From: Desulfobacterales bacterium | GTDB taxonomy: Bacteria; Desulfobacterota; Syntrophobacteria; B119-G9 | Assembly: GCA_026992215.1 (NCBI GenBank) | Contig: JALXAI010000012.1 | Location: forward strand, 1-9,331 | DNA: 9,331 nt | Direction of reading: 5' to 3' | Shown here: positions 1 to 6,395 of the stretch, piece after piece | How the letters are laid out: the number at the start of each line of letters is the position of its first letter | How positions within the stretch are numbered: the stretch's first letter is position 1 | Notes under the pieces: generated by a model | The model's input: the letters and a program-made list of their open reading frames with translations, nothing else | The model's database searches: none | Told to the model about the DNA's origin: nothing | Made by a program: the position numbers and the translations under genes

Positions 1-1
1 T

Positions 2-682
2 ACTCATATAATCGAAACAAACCTTTCGGGGCCACCATTGCTCGAGAGGTGTCCCGTGGTCAGGGACCTTTCCGCTGATGATGTGAAAAGGGAAATCGAG
101 CGGGGTGCAACGATAATTGATACCAGAGATGCCCCCGCTTTCGGAGGGGTGCACATCCCGGGAAGTATAAACATAGGATTTGCTCCCCAAAGTGCCAACT
201 GGGTAGGCATGGTGGTTGATCCGGATGCGGAACTGGTACTGGTGGTGGCGGATGAGTCAGACTATCATGCGATGTGTGCCCAGCTTCACCGAATAGGCTA
301 TGACAGGATTATCGGGTACCTTTTCGGAGGTATAGCGGCCTGGCAGGAAGAAGGATACCCGATTGCACACCTGCGGCAAGTTTCGGCTGAAAAACTCATG
401 GAGAAACTATCCACTGGGAGGTACAAGCACCTCTACGACGTAAGAACGCTTGCCGAGTGGGAATCAGGGCATATTGAACAGGCTGAACACCTGCCGTTGA
501 CAGGGTTGCTGGAATCTCCTCCTGATGTACACAAAGATGACGAGATAATTGTAACGTGCGCCGTGGGATACAGGGGAAATATTGCCGCAAGCTTTCTGCA
601 GGGCAGGGGGTACCGTCATGTTCACAGCCTTGCTGGTGGTATGAAGGCATGGCTGAATGCGGGCTTCCCGGTAGTCAGGTGA
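2..682 (+). CDS. Tandem rhodanese-domain protein, 5'-truncated; probable C-terminus of an MBL-fold/rhodanese fusion
   Basis: The frame is open from the first bases of the window, so the gene begins upstream. The TTG at 38 is only the first start-like codon and is probably internal. The leading residues (SGPPLLERCPVVRDLSADDV) match the linker between the metallo-beta-lactamase domain and the rhodanese domains of persulfide-dioxygenase-like or glyoxalase II-like fusions. Two rhodanese-like domains follow. The first (about 90-370) has the IIDTRDAPAF and HIPGSINI motifs, but no cysteine where the active loop should be (VVADESD), so it is probably non-catalytic. The second (about 385-680) has the loop CAVGYR with the candidate persulfide-carrying Cys codon at 557-559. 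Expected role: cytoplasmic sulfane-sulfur transfer or persulfide oxidation, the latter only if the missing N-terminus is an MBL domain. The next gene starts 27 bases downstream on the same strand. The rhodanese calls are firm; the MBL part is inferred. Confidence 0.85.
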   Translation, partial: THIIETNLSGPPLLERCPVVRDLSADDVKREIERGATIIDTRDAPAFGGVHIPGSINIGFAPQSANWVGMVVDPDAELVLVVADESDYHAMCAQLHRIGYDRIIGYLFGGIAAWQEEGYPIAHLRQVSAEKLMEKLSTGRYKHLYDVRTLAEWESGHIEQAEHLPLTGLLESPPDVHKDDEIIVTCAVGYRGNIAASFLQGRGYRHVHSLAGGMKAWLNAGFPVVR

Positions 683-709
683 TCTTGAAGGAGTATAATA
701 AGTTAACGA

Positions 710-1399
710 ATGGATGGCGATGGAGCCAGAAGGCTAAAGAAACATGTCTTTCAGCTGTTGAAAGCAGATGAATTCGACCGGGCTATGGCGAAGATTGCCC
801 GCCTGGAAAAAAGGAAAGTCGTCAATTGCCTGATTTCTGCTTTATGTAACTGCGATCCGCTCATCAAGTGGAGAGCTGTATCGGCTCTGGGTATGGTAAC
901 AGCTTCGCTGGCAGATGATGACCCTGAGAGTGCCAGGATCATTATGAGAAGGTTCATGTGGATGCTTAATGACGAATCGGGAGGCATAGGATGGGGAGTG
1001 CCTGAGAGCATGGCAGAAATCATGGCGTGCCATGAGGGGATGGCAAGTGAATATGCACCCATTTTGGTGTCATATCTTCGTGAAGATGGGAACTTTCTGG
1101 AGTATGAACCGTTACAAAGGGGATTGTTATGGGGGATCGGTCGCCTGGGTTCGGTAAGGGCTCAATTGCTCAAGGCTCTTGGTGTCTGCAGATACCTTCC
1201 CGGTTTTCTGGGATCGCAGGATGTTGAAGTTCGGGCGATGGCAGTGTGGGCGTGCGGGGTGCTCGGGTTAAAATCAGTAGACAATTTGATTGTTGCGTTG
1301 GTAAATGATTCGGAAAGGATTTTATTCTACCTGGACGGAACTCTAACGGAGAAAAGCGTGGGCGAGATTGCAGGAGAAGCCCTGGAGAAGCTTGGGTGA
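710..1399 (+). CDS. HEAT-like repeat protein, resembling the DVU0298 family
   Basis: A 229-residue soluble protein made of amphipathic helix pairs typical of HEAT/armadillo-like solenoids, for example VNCLISALCNCDPLIKWRAVSALG near residues 38-61 and EVRAMAVWACGVLGL near 177-191. The central block LNDESGGIGWGVPESMAEI, followed by DGNFLEYEPLQRGLLWGIGRLG, recalls the DVU0298 family of sulfate-reducing bacteria. That match is from memory and not verified. No enzyme motif, signal peptide or membrane segment is visible, so a scaffolding or protein-binding role is the most that can be inferred. ATG 710 is the first start in frame after a stop at 704-706. The nearest good Shine-Dalgarno (GAAGGAG, 687-693) lies about 16 bases upstream, which is long. 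It sits 27 bases after the rhodanese gene and 57 bases before cydA, suggesting cotranscription with the bd oxidase. Confidence 0.75.
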   Translation: MDGDGARRLKKHVFQLLKADEFDRAMAKIARLEKRKVVNCLISALCNCDPLIKWRAVSALGMVTASLADDDPESARIIMRRFMWMLNDESGGIGWGVPESMAEIMACHEGMASEYAPILVSYLREDGNFLEYEPLQRGLLWGIGRLGSVRAQLLKALGVCRYLPGFLGSQDVEVRAMAVWACGVLGLKSVDNLIVALVNDSERILFYLDGTLTEKSVGEIAGEALEKLG

Positions 1400-1456
1400 T
1401 TGTCGAGGAAGGTTGGTATTAACTAAATGAGCTAAAAGAAAGGAGTTAGAAGAGCT

Positions 1457-2767
1457 ATGGATGCCGTTTTTTTATCACGTCTACAGTTCGGTGCAGCCGC
1501 GTTTTTCCATTTCCTGTTTGTACCGCTGACCCTCGGTCTTTCCATACTTGTTGCCATTATGGAAACGAAGTATGTGAAAACCGGGGATGAAGACTACAAG
1601 AGGATGGCAAAATTTTGGGGGAAGCTTTTTTTGATTAACTTTGCCATCGGGATCGTAACTGGTATCACCCTTGAGTTCCAGTTTGGGACGAACTGGGCCA
1701 ACTACTCGAAGTACGTGGGAGATGTTTTCGGGTCATTGCTCGCAATAGAAGCCAGCCTGGCATTTTTCCTGGAGTCAACATTTATTGCGGTCTGGATCTT
1801 CGGGTGGAACAAATTGTCACCCAAGGCGCATGCGGCATGTATCTGGATTGTTGCCCTGGCTTCGAACATTTCTGCATACTGGATTCTTTCTGCGAACGCG
1901 TGGATGCAACATCCGGTGGGATACGTCATCAGAAACGGGCGTGCAGAACTGGTCGATTTCTTTTCGCTGATTACCCAGAAGTTTGCGGTACTCAGTTTTC
2001 TTCATACGGTGAGTGCGGCTTATATCCTTGCAGGCTTTTTTGTAATGGGGGTTAGCGCATATCACCTGTTAAAAAAGCAAAATGTGGAATTTTTCAAAAA
2101 ATCCTTCAGAATCGCTCTGACCTTCGCCCTTGTATTTGCGGTTTTCGAAGTGGTTCAGGGGCATCTGAACGGTTCCGAGGTGGCCAAGGCACAACCCACG
2201 AAGCTGGCAGCCATGGAAGCCCACTGGGAAACGGAAAAGGGAGCACCTATTGCACTTTTCGCCATCCCTGACGAAAAGCACGAGAGAAACATTGTGGAAA
2301 TCGGGAAAATACCCGGGGCCTTAAGCATGCTGGCCTATCACAATATGAGTGCTGCCGTGGTCGGACTTAAAGACTTCCCCAAGGAAGAAAGACCACCTGT
2401 TTTGATAAACTTTATTGCATTCAGAACCATGGTCGGACTCGGATTTCTCTTCATGCTGCTAACGATAATTGGCTGGTTGAAGAGAAATAAGCTCGAAGAG
2501 AGCCCGCGATTTCTCAAAATAATGCTATACGCCATACCTTTGCCTTATATAGCCATAGAAGCAGGATGGATGTTGACAGAAATCGGTAGGCAGCCGTGGA
2601 TTGTCTATGGATTGATGAAAACAACCGATGCCGTTTCCCCTATTGCCGCTTCTCAGGTACTGATCTCTTTGATAGCGTTTGTTATTGTTTACAGTGCACT
2701 GGGAATCGTGGATTTTTTCCTGCTTTTCAAGTATGCGCGAAAGGGACCTGAAGAAGCGGCAGCTTAA
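1457..2767 (+). CDS. cydA: Cytochrome bd quinol oxidase subunit I
   Basis: Main subunit of the inner-membrane cytochrome bd oxidase, which oxidises quinol and reduces O2 to water without pumping protons. The 436-residue product carries the family signatures. SRLQF then H18 in FHFLFVPLTLG is the high-spin heme ligand. E98 and E106 lie in GSLLAIEASLAFFLES. H183 (FLHTVSAAY) and M325 (FRTMVGLG) are the heme b558 ligands. The quinol-site block KLAAMEAHWE holds K249 and E254, and GRQPW lies near the C-terminus. About nine hydrophobic segments are evident. It is shorter than the 522-residue E. coli protein because the periplasmic Q-loop lacks the C-terminal insertion, so it belongs to the short-loop class. 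AGGAG at 1441-1445 sits 11 bases before ATG. I saw no convincing promoter in the 57-base gap upstream, so it is likely read from the operon. No cydX or cydCD is in the window. Confidence 0.97.
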   Translation: MDAVFLSRLQFGAAAFFHFLFVPLTLGLSILVAIMETKYVKTGDEDYKRMAKFWGKLFLINFAIGIVTGITLEFQFGTNWANYSKYVGDVFGSLLAIEASLAFFLESTFIAVWIFGWNKLSPKAHAACIWIVALASNISAYWILSANAWMQHPVGYVIRNGRAELVDFFSLITQKFAVLSFLHTVSAAYILAGFFVMGVSAYHLLKKQNVEFFKKSFRIALTFALVFAVFEVVQGHLNGSEVAKAQPTKLAAMEAHWETEKGAPIALFAIPDEKHERNIVEIGKIPGALSMLAYHNMSAAVVGLKDFPKEERPPVLINFIAFRTMVGLGFLFMLLTIIGWLKRNKLEESPRFLKIMLYAIPLPYIAIEAGWMLTEIGRQPWIVYGLMKTTDAVSPIAASQVLISLIAFVIVYSALGIVDFFLLFKYARKGPEEAAA

Positions 2768-2802
2768 ATTGACGTATATTATCAGAAAGGAGGGTATTTA
2801 AA

Positions 2803-3828
2803 ATGCTTTTGAATATATGGTTCTTCCTGTGGGGACTTCTATGGGCTGTTTACTTCATGCTTGACGGTTTTGACCTTGGCCTGGGGACCCTTCTGCCGGT
2901 TCTGGCAAAGAATGATGAAGAAAGACGCATGGTTTACAATGCCATGGGGCCCTTCTGGGATGGCAACGAAGTCTGGCTGATCACGGCAGGCGGAGTAACT
3001 TTTGCCGCCTTTCCCACGACCTACGCGGTAATGTTCAGCAGCCTTTACGCGGCGCTGCTCATTATACTTTTTGCCCTGATTTTGCGCGGTGTAACTTTTG
3101 AATTCAGGAACAAGGTTGACAAGCCTTTCTGGAAAGCCGTTTGGGATTGGTGCCTGGTTATCGGCAGCTTTGTACCGGCACTTTTGTTTGGAGTGGCCTT
3201 CGCGAATATATTTAAGGGTATTCCGATAGATCAAAACGGCGTCTACCACGGAACATTATTTACCCTGCTCAACCCCTACGGACTTATCGGCGGCCTTCTT
3301 TTCCTGTTTCTTTTCCTGGTACACGGTTCTATCTGGTTGTCCGTGAAAACCTCCGGTGAATTGCATGAGCGGGGGCTCTCGATGGCAAAAAAATTGTGGC
3401 CCGTAGTGTTGATACTGGCGGTAGCTTTCCTGGCAGCAACCAGGTATTACACCCACCTGTATGACAACTATTTTCAAAAACCGGTACTCTTTCTGATTCC
3501 GGTGATCACCGTTATTGCGCTGGTTGCCACGAGGTACTTTACGGGGAAAGGGAACGAGTGGAAGGCGTGGTTCGCTTCTTCCCTTACGATTGTGAGTGCG
3601 ACGTTCTTTGGAGTTGCCGGGCTCTATCCCAGGTTGTTACCATCGAGCCTGGATCCCAAGGCAAGTTTAACCATCTACAATTCCGCCTCGAGCCCTCTCA
3701 CACTCAAGATAATGCTTGGTGTTGCTCTCACCCTTGTCCCGGTGGTTATCGTCTACCAGGCGTGGGTTTACAACGCGTTTAAGCATAAGCTTACCGAGGA
3801 TGACCTGGCGTACGAAGAAGCATATTAG
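2803..3828 (+). CDS. cydB: Cytochrome bd quinol oxidase subunit II
   Basis: Partner subunit of CydA in the bd oxidase, a polytopic inner-membrane protein that stabilises the heme-bearing subunit and contributes to proton and oxygen channels. The 341-residue product has the normal family length, with LDGFDLG at residues 20-26, GPFWDGNEVW at 49-58 followed by LITAGGVTFAAFP, and a conserved RGVTFEFR stretch near the end of the third hydrophobic segment. Eight or so hydrophobic helices can be picked out. A strong Shine-Dalgarno (AGGAGG, 2788-2793) lies nine bases before ATG. The gap to the cydA stop is only 35 bases, so the two are cotranscribed. A strong hairpin begins 12 bases after the stop. 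Nothing in the protein looks truncated or frameshifted. Confidence 0.96.
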   Translation: MLLNIWFFLWGLLWAVYFMLDGFDLGLGTLLPVLAKNDEERRMVYNAMGPFWDGNEVWLITAGGVTFAAFPTTYAVMFSSLYAALLIILFALILRGVTFEFRNKVDKPFWKAVWDWCLVIGSFVPALLFGVAFANIFKGIPIDQNGVYHGTLFTLLNPYGLIGGLLFLFLFLVHGSIWLSVKTSGELHERGLSMAKKLWPVVLILAVAFLAATRYYTHLYDNYFQKPVLFLIPVITVIALVATRYFTGKGNEWKAWFASSLTIVSATFFGVAGLYPRLLPSSLDPKASLTIYNSASSPLTLKIMLGVALTLVPVVIVYQAWVYNAFKHKLTEDDLAYEEAY

Positions 3829-3833
3829 GCCAT

Positions 3834-3864
3834 AAAAAAAGCGAGAAGCCCCGGCTTCTCGCTT
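3834..3864 (-). terminator. Strong hairpin terminator in the convergent cydB / scaffold gap, best oriented leftward
   Basis: GCGAGAAGC (3841-3849) pairs perfectly with GCTTCTCGC (3854-3862) across a CCCG loop, and the flanking AA and TT can extend the stem. On the minus strand the stem is followed by seven T residues (the A run at 3834-3840), a textbook intrinsic terminator for leftward transcripts. On the plus strand it is followed only by TTCC, so termination of cydB mRNA here would be weaker, although the hairpin could still protect the 3' end. Confidence 0.85.
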
Positions 3865-3895
3865 CCAGCCGTTTTTCTGAAATTTACCTTTGAAC

Positions 3896-3965
3896 CAGGA
3901 CGGGCAAGCCGCAACCGAAATTGTCGGCAAAAACCTGCTGTAAAACCGTAAACAACCCCGTCCTG
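3896..3965. repeat. Unexplained long-range inverted repeat with nested stem
   Basis: CAGGACGGG (3896-3904) is the exact reverse complement of CCCGTCCTG (3957-3965), enclosing 52 bases. Inside, GCCGCAA (3908-3914) pairs with TTG-t-CGGC (3921-3928), with one bulged base. Nested pairing suggests a folded RNA, either in the 3' untranslated part of the leftward scaffold mRNA or as a separate small RNA ending at the hairpin on its left. I do not recognise a known riboswitch or RNA family. The rest of 3829-4036 holds no convincing gene. A 29-codon minus-strand reading frame (GTG, 3884-3973) crosses the repeat but lacks support as coding. Confidence 0.5.
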
Positions 3966-3980
3966 AGCGTCACAAGTCAG

Positions 3981-4009
3981 ATTTTACTGTCGGAAGGGCA
4001 ACACGCAAA
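3981..4009 (-). promoter_or_regulatory. Weak candidate leftward promoter upstream of the inverted repeat
   Basis: On the minus strand, TAAAAT (3986-3981, five of six matches to the -10 consensus) lies 17 bases after TTTGCG (4009-4004, a poor -35). A transcript starting a few bases beyond would begin just before the inverted repeat and run to the T7 hairpin terminator, giving an RNA of about 140 nucleotides. The match is weak and could be chance in AT-rich intergenic DNA. Confidence 0.2.
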
Positions 4010-4036
4010 AGCGCCACATGTTTAAAGGGAAGCATT

Positions 4037-4480
4037 CTATTCGCTGTCTCTTCTCTGCCTGTTGAAATAATCCCGAAGTGCTTCCTGAAGCGCCCCCGCC
4101 GCAAGAAACGCACAATGCTGCTCTTCTTTCGGAAGTCCCCCTAATTTTTTCAAAATCAGCTCTCCGTTTATGTCCGCGATCTCTTCCAGGCTCTTACCCT
4201 GTGCCAGCTCGGCGGCCATGGATCCGCATGCCGTGCTCGACCCGCATCCGTCTGTCCAGAACAGGGCCTTTTCCACCCTTTCGCCGGATATTTTCAGGTA
4301 AAATTCCATTGTGTCGCCGCACTTGCCGGTTACCTTGGATTTTCCGTCCGCGTTTGGCAGTGCTCCCATGAACCTGGGAGTAAGCCACCTGTGGAAAACA
4401 GCCTCTCCGTAAGCCTTTTTTGTTTCTTCAAAAATCTGTTCCTGCAGTTTCTCCGCGAATTCGTCCAGTGTCTCGCTCAT
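4037..4480 (-). CDS. Iron-sulfur cluster assembly scaffold protein, NifU-N/IscU fold
   Basis: A 147-residue cytoplasmic scaffold on which an Fe-S cluster is built before transfer to client proteins. The three family cysteines are present: C54 in KCGD (with the conserved D56), C79 in DGCGSSTACGS, and C123 in EQHCAFLAAGAL. An extra cysteine at 85 is common in the anaerobe-type group. It has LPKEEQHC instead of the IscU motif LPPVKLHC that binds the HscA chaperone, so it is closer to stand-alone NifU/SufU-like scaffolds than to the proteobacterial Isc protein. No NifU C-terminal domain follows, and no cysteine desulfurase gene is adjacent. GAGGTGG lies about five bases before ATG. It is transcribed divergently from nadB and convergently with cydB. 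The leftward hairpin at 3834-3864 is its probable terminator. Confidence 0.93.
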   Translation of the reverse strand: MSETLDEFAEKLQEQIFEETKKAYGEAVFHRWLTPRFMGALPNADGKSKVTGKCGDTMEFYLKISGERVEKALFWTDGCGSSTACGSMAAELAQGKSLEEIADINGELILKKLGGLPKEEQHCAFLAAGALQEALRDYFNRQRRDSE

Positions 4481-4531
4481 TTTTCCACCTCTCCTTCCGC
4501 TTCGGCTTTATCGTCATCGGTTCGCGCGCTA

Positions 4532-4560
4532 CATGTAGACCAAAATAACACTTTTTTCAA
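4532..4560 (-). promoter_or_regulatory. Candidate promoter of the Fe-S scaffold gene
   Basis: On the minus strand, TTGAAA (4560-4555) and TACATG (4537-4532) are 17 bases apart, about 50 bases upstream of the scaffold start. The -35 half is good and the -10 half is weak (three of six). The -10 lies within the perfect 10-base palindrome CTACATGTAG (4529-4538), and the -35 lies in the left arm of an inverted repeat at 4555-4572, so a regulator could act here. Confidence 0.3.
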
Positions 4561-4572
4561 GAAATTTTGAAA
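4555..4572. promoter_or_regulatory. Inverted repeat in the divergent scaffold/nadB promoter region
   Basis: TTTCAA (4555-4560) and TTGAAA (4567-4572) form six-base arms around a six-base AT-rich centre, making an 18-base dyad that overlaps the proposed leftward -35. The size suits a dimeric regulator, but AT-rich intergenic DNA yields such repeats by chance. No known NAD or Fe-S regulator box was recognised. Confidence 0.25.
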
Positions 4573-4635
4573 CGCTGATAGAGTCAACAGGGTGTCGCCT
4601 TCACATGTCGTATATCTTTTTTTCTTTTTTCGTAT

Positions 4636-4641
4636 TATAAT
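4636..4641 (+). promoter_or_regulatory. Candidate -10 element of the nadB promoter
   Basis: A perfect TATAAT lies 30 bases before the nadB start, preceded by a T-rich tract (4616-4630). No recognisable -35 sits 16-18 bases upstream (the sequence there is near TATCTT), so the promoter may be weak or need an activator. The leader would be about 20-25 bases and contains AGGTGG (4658-4663) as ribosome binding site. Confidence 0.45.
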
Positions 4642-4670
4642 GAACAAAAAACTGCGCAGGTGGAATCCTA

Positions 4671-6296
4671 ATGGACAGAATGTTTGACTTTCTCGTTATC
4701 GGAAGCGGAATCGCCGGTCTGACTTTTTCTCTGAAGGTAGCCGAACAGGGAAGTGTTGCCATTGTTACCAAGAAGGAAAAGGTTGAGACCAGCACCAACT
4801 ACGCCCAGGGAGGAATTGCGTCCGTACTTGGTCCGGATGATTCGTTTGACCTGCACGTAAGGGATACCCTGGAGGCAGGAGACGGATTGTGTGATGAGGA
4901 AGTTGTTCGCAAAGTTGTCCGTGAGGGGCCGGATCTTGTTCGAGAACTCGTGGAATGGGGAGTTGAGTTTAGCAGGGCGAAAAGAAATTCAAAGTGTTTT
5001 GACTTAGGCCAGGAAGGCGGACATTCTCGAAGACGAATAATTCACGCAAAAGATATGACCGGGAGAGAAGTAGAAAGGGTACTCCTTGAAAGAGCGGAAG
5101 AACACCCTGGCATAGAAATCTTTGAGAATCACCTGGCGTTGGATCTGCTTACCGAGTCAAGGGTGTTCCAGGCGGGAACCACCGTGTTGAAATGTCAGAA
5201 CAGGTGTTACGGGGCCCGGGTGCTCGATTCCGAAAACAGGATACGTACGTTTCTTGCCAGGTCTACTGTCCTGTGTACCGGTGGCACCGGGAAAGTTTAC
5301 CTGTATACGAGTAATCCTGATGTGGCGACCGGGGATGGTATTGCCATGGCTTACCGGGCTGGTGCCACCCTCGCGGACATGGAGTTTGTCCAGTTCCATC
5401 CCACGTGTCTTTATCACCCCCATGCAAAGAATTTCTTGATTTCAGAGGCGGTAAGAGGTGAAGGAGGCAGGCTTATTGACGGCAGGGGCAGGGCGTTTAT
5501 GGGTGACTATCATCCCTTGAAAGACCTCGCATGCAGGGACGTGGTAGCCAGGGCCATTGATACTGAAATGAAAAAAAGCGGCGATGATTGTGTTTACCTT
5601 GATATCAGTCACCGTGACCCTGAATTTTTGAAGAGACGGTTCCCTAACATTTACAACAAGTGCCTTAGTCTCGGAATCGATATCACGAAAGACCCCATAC
5701 CCGTGGTGCCGGCCGCCCATTACATGTGTGGAGGTATCCGTACCGATATACACGGCAGAACAGACATAGAAAGGCTTTACGCAATAGGGGAAGCAGCCTG
5801 TACCGGTCTTCACGGAGCCAACAGGCTGGCCAGTAACTCTTTGCTGGAAGCACTTGTTTTTGCCAACGCTGCTGCCGAAGATGGCCTTGGCAACCTGGAA
5901 AGTGCCAGGAAGGAAGGATTGCCCAGTCTTCCCCAGGACGTGGATATTCCAAAGACAGGCGAGGGTGGTGAGATGATCCTTGTTGCCCACAGCTGGGATA
6001 TCATTCGAAGACTGATGTGGAACTACGTTGGGATCGTCAGATCGGAACGGAGACTCAGCCTGGCTAAAAACCATCTGGCTCAAATTAAGCTGGAGATCGA
6101 CGAGCATACACCCAACATTCCGCTAAACAGGGACCTCGTGGAACTGAAAAATCTGCTTACGGTGGCTCAAATAATCGTTCAGTGCGCGCTGAACAGGAAA
6201 GAAAGCAGAGGGCTTCATTACAACCTCGATTACCCACGACGCGACGATGAACACTGGCGAAGGCACACCTTTATAAAAAAAGAAATCTGCATCTGA
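4671..6296 (+). CDS. nadB: L-aspartate oxidase
   Basis: A flavoenzyme that oxidises L-aspartate to iminoaspartate, the first step of de novo NAD synthesis. It can use fumarate or O2 as electron acceptor and hands its unstable product to quinolinate synthase NadA. The 541-residue length is close to the E. coli enzyme (540). The FAD-binding GSGIAG lies at residues 11-16. The succinate-dehydrogenase-like active site is intact: EGGHSRRR from E115, H243 in QFHPT, R289 in CRDVVARAID, H350 in AAHYMCGG, and R385 in HGANRLASNSLLEA. EAVRGEGG separates it from random FAD oxidoreductases. The helical C-terminal domain ends with HYNLDYPRRDDEHW. The fumarate reductase or SdhA alternative is unlikely given the NadB-type N-terminus (NYAQGGIAS). 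ATG 4671 follows AGGTGG by seven bases. nadA and nadC are not adjacent, so it appears to be a single-gene unit. Confidence 0.95.
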   Translation: MDRMFDFLVIGSGIAGLTFSLKVAEQGSVAIVTKKEKVETSTNYAQGGIASVLGPDDSFDLHVRDTLEAGDGLCDEEVVRKVVREGPDLVRELVEWGVEFSRAKRNSKCFDLGQEGGHSRRRIIHAKDMTGREVERVLLERAEEHPGIEIFENHLALDLLTESRVFQAGTTVLKCQNRCYGARVLDSENRIRTFLARSTVLCTGGTGKVYLYTSNPDVATGDGIAMAYRAGATLADMEFVQFHPTCLYHPHAKNFLISEAVRGEGGRLIDGRGRAFMGDYHPLKDLACRDVVARAIDTEMKKSGDDCVYLDISHRDPEFLKRRFPNIYNKCLSLGIDITKDPIPVVPAAHYMCGGIRTDIHGRTDIERLYAIGEAACTGLHGANRLASNSLLEALVFANAAAEDGLGNLESARKEGLPSLPQDVDIPKTGEGGEMILVAHSWDIIRRLMWNYVGIVRSERRLSLAKNHLAQIKLEIDEHTPNIPLNRDLVELKNLLTVAQIIVQCALNRKESRGLHYNLDYPRRDDEHWRRHTFIKKEICI

Positions 6297-6330
6297 TTTT
6301 CATACCAGCTTCCGAAAAAATAAAAAAAGC

Positions 6331-6359
6331 TTGACATCAGTGTTTTTTTTAACTATGAC
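6331..6359 (+). promoter_or_regulatory. Sigma-70-type promoter of the TetR-family gene
   Basis: A perfect TTGACA (6331-6336) is followed, after 17 bases, by TATGAC (6354-6359, four of six). The gap includes an eight-T tract. It lies 37 bases before the regulator's ATG and is overlapped at its -10 by a perfect palindrome, so repressor binding there would block RNA polymerase. Confidence 0.75.
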
Positions 6360-6373
6360 GGACTCGTCCGTCA
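6356..6373. promoter_or_regulatory. Perfect 18-base palindrome, candidate TetR-family operator
   Basis: TGACGGAC and GTCCGTCA form perfect eight-base arms around a two-base TC centre. The length, GC-rich dyad and position over the -10 and start region of a TetR-family gene are typical of an autoregulatory operator. The binding protein is inferred to be the adjacent gene product. Direct evidence is limited to the symmetry and location. Confidence 0.75.
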
Positions 6374-6395
6374 GCATAGAAGGGACTCGGTAACC

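Noticed and set aside
38..40. TTG at 38 as the start of the rhodanese gene
   Set aside because: The frame is open upstream to the window edge, no Shine-Dalgarno precedes the TTG, and the residues before it fit the MBL-rhodanese linker.
2839..3249. 136-codon minus-strand frame inside cydB
   Set aside because: A shadow of the highly conserved cydB coding sequence with low-complexity composition.
3880..3970. tRNA-like GGTTCAAA near the intergenic inverted repeat (minus strand)
   Set aside because: No acceptor stem, anticodon arm or D-arm can be laid out around it.
3884..4026. In-frame TGA in the intergenic minus-strand frame read as selenocysteine
   Set aside because: The upstream part has no good start or similarity, and no SECIS-like element is placed right after the TGA. 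An ordinary stop is simpler.
5442..6107. 221-codon open frame on the minus strand inside nadB
   Set aside because: It lies wholly antisense to a well-supported enzyme gene and shows no recognisable domain.
6301..6335. Terminator after nadB using AGCTT and AAGCT
   Set aside because: A five-pair stem with a 15-base loop is too weak, and it overlaps the TTGACA of the next promoter.
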